Assembly: GCA_023014485.1 (NCBI GenBank)
Contig: JAJOZX010002577.1
Location: forward strand, 72,501 to 136,500
Length of the DNA stretch: 64,000 nucleotides
DNA from: Bathynomus jamesi
Taxonomy: Eukaryota > Arthropoda > Malacostraca > Isopoda > Cirolanidae
Reading direction: 5' to 3'
Part shown: positions 53,546-64,000 of the stretch, in pieces
How the letters are laid out: every line of letters begins with the position of its first letter
Position numbering within the stretch: the first letter of the stretch is position 1
Translations under genes and position numbers: made by a program
The notes under the pieces: model-generated
What the model saw: only the letters and a program-made list of their open reading frames with translations
Database searches by the model: none
What the model was told of the DNA's origin: nothing

Positions 53546-55558
53546 GTACATTCTGAGAGGGGTGACTAATTTTTTGTCCAGTGTGCTTAGTTTATTTCAT
53601 ATATATTATGTGCATTTAGGTGATAGATCTCACAGCTCAACACAAGTGTTGTGGGATATAGGGAGGCAGCATCTTGGGTTAGGGGATACTCTCTGTGCTT
53701 ACATACCCGATTTAAAGAGAGTCCTCTGCTGAGCGGTGCCCCCCCATAGTACTGAGAGGTATTGAAAACTCATGATCTTCACTTGCCTCACAAACACCTT
53801 TAAATGGGAAACCCAAAATGGGTGCACACACATTTCTACATTACTGTGTACAGTCTTTACAGCCACACCTACACTTTTCCTCCTAAGTATATATATTGTA
53901 ATGTATATGGTTGTAAATTGTGACTTGGTCCGCAATTGATATGGACTGTGACTTATTTTTGGTTGGCAAGGTATTGGTATTGATGGGTATCGTAATGAAA
54001 TTGACTGGATTCTTTGGATCTGATATATTTGCATGTTGGTTATAAATAGATATAGAGTGTAAGATATTTGTGGATAGTAGCCTATTATGACTTAGAATCT
54101 CTTGATCCAGAGGATCAATCTTTAGTTTTAAATTGATAATTAATTAGTTTTGTTAAAATTGGTTGTTGCCAATGTACAGGCAGTTTTTACATAGTGGAGC
54201 CACCTCGATGGGCCGAAGTGGCCCCTAGTATGCCCACTATAAAAATTTCTTATGTTCTTATTTCTTGACATTGAGAAGGCCTATGATACTGTCTGGCACT
54301 ATGGTTTACTCTCTAAGTTGTATCATTTAGGGTTGCGGGGCAATCTACCCATGTTTATCCAAAACTTTTTGCAGCACAGATGCATACGAGTATCAATTGG
54401 ATCCTCTCTTTCAGGTGTTTATCATTTGGATGCTGGAGTTTCACAAGGTAGTATCATCAGTCCCCTTTTATTTAATGTCATGATTAATGACTTATTTCAG
54501 GGTATGGACCCTGCTCTTAACTACTCTCTGTATGCAGATGATGGGGCATTGTGGGTATCACATGTTGACATTCATGTTGCCAAGGCCATTATGCAAAATG
54601 CTCTACACAGGATTACTAATTGGTCACAGAATAATGGCTTGCACTTTTCTCCTGCCAAGTCTTCATGTGTCATTTTTAGTAAGTGGCCAGTTCCCCCTCA
54701 ACTCATTCAACCTCTTGTCTTGCTGACAAGCCAGATTCCTTTTGCCTCATAAATTTCTAGGTATTACATTTGACAGAACTTTGACTTGGAATCCCCATAT
54801 TGCTTCCCTTGTGGAGCATTGTGAGGGTGCCTTTAATATCATGCAGTATATATTTGTCTAATAGAACATGGGGCTCTAAAAGGAAGACTCTATTACAACT
54901 TTACAAATATCTCATCCAGTCCAAATTAGATTATGCTTCATTCCTCTATGATACAGCATCCCCATCACTACTTGTAAAATTAGACAGAATTCAGTATTAG
55001 GTCTATTCGTCTGGCTATTGGAGCCCTCAAATGCACCAGAGTAGACACCTTAAATGAAGAGGCCTTTCTCCGTCCTCTAAGCCTCCATTGTCAGCAGCTG
55101 GGTATCAACTATGGTACCAAAGTATTGTCATATGACCAGCATCCCATCCAGCCTTTCTTTGTAGATTTCCATATTTACCAGTACCAGTTTTACAGATTGC
55201 GACCCCACCCACTTCCCTTCTTTGGCCAGTTTCAAGATGGATTGACTAAAATGAGTCTTTCTTTAGAGGATATTGCTACGAGTTCCCTATCACTAATTAC
55301 AAATTGGGTTCCAGTAGATGTCATTTATGACTTTAGATTGTCTTCTGCTTTGAAATCTATAACCTGTGCTAATAACTTTCAGTGTGAGTGTCTTTCATTA
55401 AAAGCATCATATCTAGATTTAGGTTACAAGTTTCTTTGTACTGATGGTTCAAAGTCCTCAACTGGAGTAGGTTGTGCCTTTAGTTTTGAAGGTAGCTACC
55501 TTCATGGGCGCCCGCAGGATTTTTTCCAAGGAGGGGCAAAATTTAATGTATTAATAGG

Positions 55559-55749
55559 CAGAGCTGGGCACTTGCGGTTTTTTTTGCGGTACTGCGGTAC
55601 TACCGCACTACCAAACCGGTACCGCATAAGGCAGTACCGCAAAGGATCGCTGAAAGTACAGGCTGTACTTTCAGCGATCCTTTGCGGTACCGGTTTGGTA
55701 GTGCGGTAGTACCGCAGTACCGAAAAAAAACCGCAAGTGCCCAGCTTTG
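55559..55749. mobile_element. 191-bp palindromic hAT MITE with 8-bp target duplication
   Basis: The termini are CAGAGCTGGGCACTTGCGG and the complement of CAAAGCTGGGCACTTGCGG. Almost the entire element is one inverted repeat, with the centre near 55,655. TTAATAGG is exactly duplicated at 55,551-55,558 and 55,750-55,757. It is a hAT-type MITE, non-coding. The LINE-derived ORF reads into it. Confidence 0.95.
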
Positions 55750-56350
55750 TTAATAGGTAGGGACTGGAGCAAGCAAAAAACTTTTGACCCCTTAGGAACC
55801 AGCAGGTTAATTCTAAGCAAGTTTAGTGTTGCATTTTCTGTAATGGAAAATGCAAATATATATTGTATATACATACAATGCACATGATAACAATCATTTA
55901 TTTTATTTATAACAGAAACATGATAGAATGAAGAAAAAAAGCACACTGAAGTAAATGTTGTACCTAATTTGAAAACGGTGTTTCGAGCATCACCTACACT
56001 GCTCATTTGAATAGGAATTGTAGTCGTCTGTGGTCACTACCAAAATTATGAACAACCTTTTCCATAAAATCAGTTTTGTTGGAGTTGATTTTCTCCCGGT
56101 GTACACTGAGCATACATAACCCAGAGAGTCGCTCATCAGACATAGTAGACCTCAGCCATGTTTTAACTCGCCGAAGTGTACTGAAGGATCTTTCGACTGT
56201 GCATGTAGTTGCTGGTAGAGTCAAAAGAATGAGCAGTGCATGACGTATGGCAGGATAAAACACACTATGTGGCAACAACTCCACAAATTCCTGATTACTT
56301 GTGTCATGCGATGATGTGGCCCAGTAATCATACCAACTCAATGTATCAAG

Positions 56351-56370
56351 TTTAGTGATGTAAAAAAACC

Positions 56371-56407
<37 letters not shown>

Positions 56408-57819
56408 GATATTGCCAATTTAATTATAAGGTATACTTTTGCAATGATATATATTATAAAAATAAATAAATAAATAATAAAATAGGCCATATGGTACCAG
56501 TATAGAATGTCCTTTTCAGCCTATTTACAGAAAAAAACTGGCGTCTTTCTTGCACTGAAAGTCTTGTATCTTGAGATCCATTAAACTTGCGAGAACACTG
56601 GCTGGGAGCTGACTGCCCATTGTCCAACCTTCCCAGGACTCTCCCATCCATGCCTCGGATTTTGAATCTCCCACTTAACTATCCTTTAGACCCGCGATGA
56701 CATATTCCCCCCCCCCCCACGAGACCATCCATATATATATACATACACATACACCCATATACATATATACCAATATATACATAAATACTTATATACACAT
56801 TTATATCTATTGTATACCCCATACACATGCATACATCCAGAATTCCAGATACATACGCATGCATACTCACATATATACCTACACAAACTCATACACCTCT
56901 ATTTCGCCCTTTCATTACCTCCGAGATCATTTAGCACATACAGTAATATCCATACAGCCAAAAGAAACCAATTAAGCACAGACAGAGCAGCAAAGCTAGT
57001 ATTTATATCCGAAAATGCAAAATTCCAAGAAAGTGAAGTAAAACATGGTGCTACATTGGCTTCGTCAACATCTAAATCTGCAATAAATACCAGTACCTGT
57101 GATATTGAAACTATTTGCTTTAATCAATCTAGTGATAATGATTCTTCAATGGAAATAGAATCAGATAATGAAAGTTAAACAGCATTAGGTTAACACAAAG
57201 GTTAAAGAAAGAGATGAATATTTATATTTTTTTTATTTTCTATTTGGAATATATATATATATATATACACTGGTATTCTTGCCAATCACAATTATATCTA
57301 TTGTTTTATACCAGTATTATGGATATTATACCAGTACCTGTGATATTGAAACTAGCATATAATTATGCTCTACCCAATCTAGTGATGATTCTTCCATGGA
57401 AATGTAGGTTAACAAAAAGGTTCAAAAAAAGGTGAATATTTTCCTTTTCTATCTGGAATATATATACTGGTACTCTTGCCAATCACAATTATGTATATTG
57501 TTTGAAACGAGGAAGAATGTTTTATGTTCTAGTTAAAAAATATATATACATATAAAAAATGAGGGTTTGTTTTTCCTTTCTATTATATACTTTTTGCGTG
57601 ATTCAATTTTTCTAAAAGATGACTATATAGTATATATACTAGGTATAACCGTATAAGCATGGTAGTATAGTAAATTATAGGTAATACTAATATACTTATT
57701 AGATTAAAGGAAAAAAAATATGGAATAAGTTTAAAACAATAAAAAACAAACTACCTTCGTTTTAAACAAAAAAAACGACAAAAAAACCGACACAATAAAA
57801 AACGACTCGCATCACTAAA
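56351..57819. mobile_element. Element inserted in the hAT transposase (TTTAGTGATG ends)
   Basis: The left end TTTAGTGATG and right end CATCACTAAA are inverted, followed inward by AAAAACCGG / CCGAC and T/A runs. A short direct repeat (TCAAG) lies outside both ends; the exact target duplication is unclear. The inside contains a poly-T run, CA/TA microsatellites (56,740-56,890) and a tandem duplication. A 122-codon + strand frame ending at 57,178 (ESEVKHGATLASSTSKSA) is of unknown origin. Confidence 0.6.
57090..57500 (+). repeat. Tandem duplication of ~240 bp
   Basis: ACCAGTACCTGTGATATTGA, TCTAGTGAT...GATTCTTC and CTTGCCAATCACAATTAT each occur twice, at about 57,090-57,300 and 57,330-57,495, diverged by small indels. 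Confidence 0.75.
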
Positions 57820-59122
57820 TTCAAGTTCAAAGTTGTCAATCTGATACACTTGGTTGATGACAGACATCTCACTGAAGTCTGCACGAGTCAACTTGCCCAT
57901 CTTCGCAGGGTGAAGCAAAGAAAGATTAAATTGTGCATTGTTGTTTTCGGAGAATCGAGTTTGCAGTGAACTGATTAGGGAATCAAGGTATGGAATATAG
58001 ATAGTCTGTCGGAAATAGTCCTCTACATTTGTTGTTTGCACATTGCTTCGATGTGTGTGTCTTCCACATTGCCTTGGCACAGTGAGTTGAATGTTTAGTT
58101 TTTCTGCCAGCAAGGATACCTTTTCAAAAACATCCATCTTGAAGTGCTTTTCTGCCTTTGTGTGGTGTAGGCGTATTACAGAAAGCAGGTTGTGAATGTG
58201 CTCCTGTACTTGCGGAAGGTCAAGTTGAATTGCTTGAAGTGCCTGGGTGACTGGTTCAAGAAGAGCTGAGTAAAAGGAAATAATAACCAGGCAAAATAAA
58301 AAAGTAGGTGAGCTGGATGCAGACAACAACTGATGTGCAGACTGTCGTGTATTTCCAGTTTCCGTTGTCGACAATACTTCTAACTGATCATAGATGTCTT
58401 CGAACTTGTCGCTGAATATTCTAATGCTTTTATACTTGCTAGTCCAACGTGTCTCAGACAGGAGAGGAACATTCGGAACTAAGGACCTTCTTTTTTGACT
58501 TTCACGGAAGAATGCAATGATTGATTTAATAGTACCAATACTATTGCGGACTGATGAAACAGCGTTGAGATCATTGACAACCAGATTGAGCCGATGTGAG
58601 GAACAGTGAACAAAAGTAGCCTTTGGATAAACATTTCGAATTTTGGCTTGAACACCATTATCTTTTCCAGCCATTGTGGAGCATCCATCATATTCCTGAC
58701 CCAAAAGTTTGTCAAGATTGAGGCCAAAGTTTTTACATTGGTTTATTATGGAGTCCGATATTGCTGAGGCACTCGTGTCACTCAGTGGAGTGAATCCAAG
58801 AAATTCTTCACGAATCATCTTCTCACTGTACGGATCCACAAAACGTACACCAATGGATAATTGTTCTCTCCCAGAAATATCTGCAGTTTCATCTGCTAAT
58901 ATTGAAAATCCAGTGAAATTATTGGCAGCAGTCACAAGATCATTTCTCAGAACTTCCTCAGATATGCTTATCAGCTCATTTTCTGTTCGATGCGATGTGT
59001 ATCATGCATTTTTAGCAGCTGTTTCTAAATGAGTTTTCAAAACAGTATCACCAGCCTCAATATGAAAATCATAAAGCTGTTGTACATTTCCCTTGCCTTC
59101 TTCCTTTCTTCGCAAAGCCAGA

Positions 59123-61330
59123 TCATTTGTTCCACAGAACAAAATTCTCAGCTATAAAACCTAATACTTTGTTCACTTTATTGACTGCTGCTGTACTTTG
59201 TTTCACTACTTTTAAATCACCAGTGACTATAACTCCTAAATCTTTTTCCCGCTCTACGCTTATCAACTCTTTCCCTGACATACTATATGCAAAATTACCA
59301 TTACGCGAACCTATATGTAAAATTTTGCAGTTATCAACATTAAATCTCATTTGCCATGTGACTGACCAGTCGACAATTTTATTCAGATCATTCTGGATTT
59401 TACCTCTATCTTCGTCATTAATCGCCCTACCACCCAGCTTCGTGTCATCCACAAACTTTGAAACTGTACTGACTAGGCTGACATCTAAATCATTAATATA
59501 TATATAAGAAAAAGCAAGGGGCCCAATACAGAACCCTGAGGAATGCCACTCACTACATTAGCCCAACACGACTCCGCTCCATCAACAACCACCCTCTGTT
59601 TCCTACCTTGCAACCACTCTTCTATCCAATTTATTACTACACCCCTGATTCCATGAGTTTTAGTTTTCTCAGTGAGTCTCTTGTGTGGTACGGTGTCAAA
59701 TGCTTTTTGAAAATCTAAATATACTACATCAACCACCCGATGACTATCAAAAACTTCAACCACTCTTTGAAAAAATTCTAAAAGGTTAGTTAAGCAAGAT
59801 TTGTTTCGCCTAAAACCATGCTGCGTATTTCTAAGTTATGCAATTCTAAGTGTTCGACTATACGTTAAACTGATTGGCCTATAATTTCCTGCCGCACCTT
59901 TATCGCCTTTCTTAAAGATAGGTGTTACATTTGCTAACTTGAAATTATCTGGTACGCTCCCCTCAGAAATAGACGCATTAAAAATCTTTGTTAGCGGCAC
60001 AACAATGCTATCTTTTAATTCTTTTAGTTGTATGGGATATATGGAATCCAGCCCCATTGATTTATGCGTTTTCATTTTATCAATATAGCACATTACCTAC
60101 CCTTCACTAACCACAATAGTATCCAAAATATTACCATTATCAAAAGGTATTATGTCTATGACCATAGGGATATTCGTTACATCTTCTATAGTAAAAACTG
60201 GTGTAAAGAATTTGTTTAGCAAGGTAGCCATTTCCTTGTTTTCAGAAACTAGATCTCTGTTAACATTTTTCAATGGCCCCAAGACATTTTTTCTGGATTT
60301 CTGTTGTTGATGTATTGAAAGAATCGCTTGGGGTTTTCTTTACCATCACGAGCTATGGAGATTTATTCGCGCTTGGACTTTTTTATTACACTTTTCGCTT
60401 CATACCTTAGAGATACATAGTTGTTTCGTAACCACAAATTGTCTTTATCGTACTTATGTAGCCTATAAGCCCTATCTCTACTCTTTATAATGTCTCCTAC
60501 TCTAGAAGTAAACCACAAGGGCTTGTTGTTTACTTTCGCATGCTTAATTTTGTACAGTACACATTCCTCATTTATAGTCTTAAATACTGTTTCAAACGAT
60601 TCCCACATTAGTTTTGCATTGGAGTTTCCCATTACATTTTCCCAATTGGCGTATGACAATTTATTTCGAAATTTACAAAAGTGTGTGCTGGAAGTTGGGA
60701 ATTTTAGTTAAGTTAGCTGGTTTCAAGTGACTTACTGAGAGGACAAACTCTACCATATTGTGATTGCTATTGCTTAATGTTTCTATTACTTGAAGATCAG
60801 TAATTAGCCTACCATCCATAGTTATTACTAAATCTAAAAAACTGTCCAACCTCGTGGGTTCCCCAACCTTTTGAATAAGAAAGCTATCTTCGAGAAAATT
60901 AACTAAACAATTACCTTCCGTGTCTCCCTGCATTGTATCGTAATTCATGTTGGCACAACTAAGGTCACCCATAACTAAACCCTGCTCACTACCTATTATT
61001 CTCTTTAGTTCATGATATAATGCTTCGTCTGTATCAGCTGTCTGATTAGGGGGCCTATATATAACCAAGAAGTAGTTTGAAGTCATTCAATTTAAGTTCT
61101 GCTATAGTTGAATCTATTGGTTCTGGAATTGTGTGCTTTACTTGAATAACATTCGCAATATTATCTTTGATATACAGCATAACACTGCCTCCTCGCCTAC
61201 CTATTCTGTTTTTAACAAAAAGTCTATAACCTCTAATTTGATACTCCCCTACAAAGTCACGTGTCTCAGTGCTAAGCCATGATTCATTTATCACAATTAA
61301 ATCATAGTCTTTACAAGCAATTAAAGACAA
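59123..61330 (-). pseudogene. CR1 LINE ORF2 on the minus strand, frameshifted
   Basis: Endonuclease: VINESWLSTETRDFVGEY, YRPPNQTADTDEAL, MGDLSCANMNYD and SNHNMVEF (61,330-60,690). RT: NVTPIFKKGDKGAAGNYRPI, VVYLDFQKAFDTVPHKRL and GIPQGSVLGPLLFLIY, then DDTKLGGR and KDLGVIVTGDL, ending abruptly at GFIAENFVLWN near 59,130. The carboxy-terminal region and 3' UTR of CR1 are missing. Several frameshifts are present. Confidence 0.88.
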
Positions 61331-61439
61331 AAATGTTTATTTATTTCATAAGCTACAAGAATTTAAGGATAGAACCTTCAAATTGTTTGTAATTGCGACA
61401 CCTTCGCGAGCGCAGGGGAAATTTGTGGAATTTACGCTG

Positions 61440-62000
61440 GGACTGTTCGAGCTTCGGCAGCCTGAAAAGAAGAGACAGTATTATGAAATAGTCTTCCTAA
61501 ACGTGCAGCTCCAACATCATTAAGATGAAGTCCATCTCCGAGGAACAAGTCCCTCCTGCCATAGAAACTGTTCCAAAAATTTGCAAAATGCACTCCTTCC
61601 TGTTGGCAAAGAGACTTTTAGGTTATTGTTAATATAGGTTGCCTTGCTGTAGAAATTGTTACGTTGGATAATTCGAGGAAGTATACCTGTTAAAACAATA
61701 TTCTTAGTTTTTTCCTTTAATCACTCTAGTAAGTCCCTGTACCTAGCCAGCAGTTCTTCCGATCTAGAATTTAAAACGTTATTAGTACTGACATGAATAA
61801 CATAAGTTGTCCTCGGTGGTACTGCCTATAAAATGGTCAACACTATTAGTTATATCCTCCACCCTTGCATCAGGGTAGCGGTAACAGTGCCTACGATGAG
61901 GGTTTCTCCCACAGAATTCCTCAAGCTGCCCTCGAACAATGGAATTGCCAGCAAGTCGTATTTCTGGTTCATCAGCATCTTCAAAACCTAAAACAGAAAA
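61440..62000 (-). pseudogene. CR1 ORF1 esterase remnant on the minus strand
   Basis: The minus strand gives RLAGNSIVRGQLEEFC (nucleophile Ser block, about 61,960-61,915), then NIVLTGILPRI (about 61,690) and GDGLHLNDVGAARLGRLF (about 61,555-61,490), in the esterase order. It is frameshifted. It belongs to the same CR1 copy as 59,123-61,330. Confidence 0.75.
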
Positions 62001-62039
62001 CTTAGTTTGTTATTACTGGTAGACAAGTCTTAGGTTTAA

Positions 62040-62235
62040 AAAATGGCCTCCACATCTTTAGTGACAATTCTGTAACATTCTTTTGCTGTTCTAGAACCTT
62101 TCGAAATCAGTTCTTCTCATTTTCTTATCAGTAAATAATGCCTAAATACATCAGTCATTGAAGGTGGAAATTCTGCAGGGTGCCAGTGACCAAATGTTGA
62201 ATTGTGCATTTTGCTTCTTGTCGCCATGATTTCAC
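62040..62235 (-). pseudogene. Short coding remnant of unknown repeat protein
   Basis: The minus strand reads MATRSKMHNSTFGHW, PPSMTDVFRHYLLIRK and AKECYRIVTKDVEAI. A similar MTDVFRHY pattern occurs in repeat-associated uncharacterised proteins, but I cannot name the family. It has a stop in the middle. Confidence 0.3.
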
Positions 62236-62682
62236 TTATTTAGGCCTAGTAGCATTAATAACAAGAAACTAATTGTTAAATTCTAGCAATTGGATCATTC
62301 AATCTGAATTTAATATAACTCATTCAGAATTAAATCATAACTCATTCAATCATAAACAAATCTGAAATTAAACAAAAAAAAAAAGTGACAATTTATATAA
62401 TTTATCTAATCTATGTAATCTATTCAATCTATCTAAAACTCTATCTAATTAATCTAATCTACTTAATATAATGCATGATTGTCACATTTGGGGTTTATAT
62501 ATGGGGGGGATGCTATGGAAGGAGTAAGGGAGGTCGCATATACTAATTTTTTTTGCAAGATGTTGAGATCATTATTTCCAACTACGTGCATACTGTGGAA
62601 TTGGAGAAACTCGACTTTTTATATGTTTCGACCCCCCCCCCCCCCCCCTAGTGTGTGTATATATAGTATATACAAAAACAAC

Positions 62683-63475
62683 TGTGAAAAAACTATATAG
62701 GGCTATGGGTTGATTGCCTGTGCCCTCATCCGTTGGAAATTTCCAACAGACGTCAGTGGAGGGTTACCGACAAAAGCCCTATGCTTTTTCGTTAGAGAGT
62801 TATGAATATGTAGGTGTTTAAAGGACCTTTTTATATTTAAGTGATTACGGTAATTCTAGCGTCGGGATTTGCGCGACGTACAGTATACTAGAATGAAAAT
62901 AATTTGCCTCACCTTATTTTTGTTGGGTCTTTGTTTGCTTCGATGTAGGGCGTTACGATCATCTTCGGTGTAGGGCCGCCACGATCGAGTTTCGCGACGA
63001 ATTTACTTAAGGTAATTAATATAGGCAGTCACTATATAAACCCCTGAAGGAATAGGCCTATCCTTTTTTAGTCATTAGGTTTTAAATTATAAGGAATTCA
63101 CTCAGAACTAGAGGGAAAACTTTATACGTCTTCCCTTTTAAAGCTCGCTGTAACATAAACAGCCCTGAGAGCCGTTCCTTGGTTCTGGTGTATTATTTGC
63201 CGAACTAGCAAAATTTTGTTGTTTGTTGTGTCTACTTCTTTTGGTAGACTAAATAATAAATTGGGTTTTCTTGTTGCTATGTGGGCTGATTCATACATAC
63301 AGGTTCTTTGTACGTATGGCAATTCAATTATTTCATTCCCAATAGGCTTTGTCGCCAATCCCGAGGCAATTTTGTATAGATATTTAATTCAATTAATTAA
63401 TAATTTATATTTAATTATGAAATAAATGTACCACATATGATACCATGTTGTGAGCGCGTATAGTTTTTCCATATA
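62683..63475 (+). repeat. Unclassified ~0.78-kb dispersed repeat, copy 2
   Basis: Direct-orientation partner of 44,814-45,575, with more length in the middle (a segment around 63,080-63,290 has no counterpart in copy 1). A poly-C run lies just upstream at 62,632-62,648. Confidence 0.85.
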
Positions 63476-63747
63476 CTGGGGGGGGCCGGAGAAAAATTTG
63501 TATGTTATAGATCAAAATTTTTTGATAAACTGTGTTTTAAACCATGTGAAATGGATTGAAAAGAATGAAGTAGAAATTTAGGAAGAGAGGTTACTCAAGA
63601 CCTATTCAAATAGGAAAGTTCAAGAGGCCAACTTCTCAAGTTTAGTTAAAGTTATGTCAATCAGTTTGACTCCCTTTAGGTATAGGAAATTTATGGGATT
63701 AAAGTAAAGTTATTAAGCATTTTAACTTTGCTCAGTTTGTGTAAGTT

Positions 63748-64000
63748 TTATAAGTCACCAGTCTTAATTTTTTCTTGTAAAAGTTTTCTGGCTTTCAAAG
63801 CAGTCTTTCTTTGAGGCCTGTCTGGTTTAGTCTGAGTTACATCAGGCACATTGAGAGATTCCTCCCCAATAGTATCCTGATCCATCCTTTGGGGTAATGG
63901 TTCTAATTTAGCCCCACACTCCAAAGGATATAGTAATGTGATATCTCTGGTGGTCTCACCAGTTGCTGTTTTCAGTTTTACAACCCTGGTAACTTCGTCT
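63748..64000 (-). pseudogene. Carboxy-terminal end of a BEL/Pao-type polyprotein (partial)
   Basis: An open minus-strand frame of 84 codons enters from the right edge and stops at 63,748-63,750. It starts with a TRVVKLKTATGE segment and LLYPLEC, which fits the domain at the end of BEL/Pao integrases, then an acidic/basic tail. The rest of the element lies outside the window. Whether it is intact cannot be judged; it is filed as a partial remnant. Confidence 0.6.

Larger units (their letters stand above)
51635..53587 (+). mobile_element. Tc1-like transposon nested in CR1
   Basis: The ends are AGCACACCGGACAAAAAA and the complement of AGCACACTGGACAAAAAA, flanked by TA on both sides (51,633-51,634 and 53,588-53,589). 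It carries a deleted transposase and a hAT insertion. Confidence 0.92.
51401..54258 (+). mobile_element. 5'-truncated CR1 copy in the Nimb-like RT
   Basis: It begins with the end of CR1 ORF2 (KDHNNQTRGHSMKLF, QFYRVIKFWNSLTEVV, LDSFKRRLDSLMSA). The 3' UTR ends GGCCGAAGTGGCC...TTCTTATGTTCTTA, a typical CR1 tail. At both edges the host LINE frame rejoins as ...EYILV / FLDIEKAYD. A Tc1 element splits it at 51,635-53,587. Confidence 0.82.
48345..55485 (+). pseudogene. Nimb-like LINE ORF2 (endonuclease, RT, RNase H start), fragmented
   Basis: The endonuclease (48,345-49,275) shows FLLIGDLNGHHPYG and DSDHFPILL. The linker continues at about 50,634. The RT resumes at 54,259 with LDIEKAYDTVWHYGLLSKL, LDAGVSQGSIISPLLFNVM and YADDGALWVS, and the carboxy region continues to the RNase H-like DGS motif at about 55,440. 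Frameshifts are frequent. The RT palm is cut by the CR1 insertion exactly before FLDIEKAYD. Confidence 0.78.
46100..55500 (+). mobile_element. I/Nimb-like LINE, fragmented by nested insertions
   Basis: The element has ORF1 with three CCHC-type knuckles, then ORF2 with endonuclease, RT and an RNase H start (LCTDGSKSSTGVGCAF), the set expected for the I group (Nimb, I, R1-like). It is interrupted at about 46,608-47,195 (CR1), 49,280-50,631 (mariner) and 51,401-54,258 (CR1 carrying Tc1 and hAT). Both ends are approximate. Confidence 0.75.
56003..59115 (-). pseudogene. hAT transposase (P52rIPK-like), split by an inserted element
   Basis: On the minus strand the amino part (about 59,115-57,830) has RNDLVTAANNFTGFSILADE, DETADISGREQLSIG, YDGCSTMAG and HCSSHRLNLVVND, with one in-frame stop near 59,000. 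It runs to FELEFS at about 57,822. The carboxy part (56,341-56,003) begins LSWYDYW and holds the dimerisation motif TVERSFSTLRRVKTWLRSTM. Between them is a 1.47-kb insertion. The start of the transposase is missing where the CR1 sequence joins at about 59,120. Confidence 0.85.

Noticed and set aside
57751..57830. Lys/Arg/Phe-rich carboxy end of the 394-codon hAT ORF as a real domain
   Set aside because: That end is read-through into the inserted element's A/T-rich terminus.
44814..63475. LTR pair of one 18-kb retrotransposon
   Set aside because: The sequence between the two copies contains unrelated LINE, hAT and CR1 elements in mixed orientation and no gag-pol, so they are not LTRs of one element.

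Overview
The window is eukaryotic. It holds a multi-exon nuclear gene with GT-AG introns, set in AT-rich DNA crowded with transposable elements. The mix of elements (CR1, I/Nimb-like, RTE-like and Rex1/Daphne-like LINEs, several hAT families, Tc1/mariner, an Academ-like DNA transposon, a BEL/Pao fragment, tRNA-derived SINE-like units) and the protein similarity of the host gene suggest an invertebrate. An arthropod, possibly a decapod crustacean, is plausible, but the species is an inference.

Layout: (1) 1.6-6.5 kb, a nearly full-length CR1 LINE on +, with an intact esterase-type ORF1 and a frameshifted ORF2. (2) 7,585-12,927, a complete DNA transposon on - with ~175-bp terminal inverted repeats and a candidate 3-bp target duplication. 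Its 4.4-kb reading frame encodes zinc modules, an XPG/FEN1-like nuclease and a CXC-like cysteine tail, and I call it Academ-like. (3) 13,229-36,933, the one clear host gene: cytosolic-type glycyl-tRNA synthetase (GARS). I could read it in 15 exons adding up to 2,028 nt (675 residues plus stop), with every splice phase consistent. Its introns hold a 1.2-kb, 17-bp minisatellite inside a pogo-like element, a palindromic MITE family, hAT and mariner elements, an eEF1B-beta/GST-C-like reading frame, two LINE remnants and a long foldback. (4) 37-44 kb, SINE-like units, small inverted-repeat elements, a cysteine-rich coding remnant, and a near-intact hAT element (ZMYM1-like, TTF zinc finger) with an 8-bp target duplication. 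(5) 46.1-55.5 kb, a degraded I/Nimb-like LINE that has been a target for insertions. It carries a CR1 3' fragment, a mariner, and a four-level nest (LINE, CR1, Tc1, hAT). (6) 55.5-62 kb, a 191-bp palindromic hAT MITE, a second hAT transposase split by an inserted element, and a CR1 on - joined to it. (7) 62.7-64 kb, the second copy of a ~0.78-kb unclassified repeat first seen at 44.8 kb, and the carboxy-terminal end of a BEL/Pao-type polyprotein running off the right edge.

Apart from GARS I see no other convincing host gene. The ORFs of the mobile elements act in transposition and do not form a pathway with GARS. Their main relevance to the host gene is position: the Academ-like element ends about 300 bp upstream of the GARS start codon, and many insertions lie in its introns.
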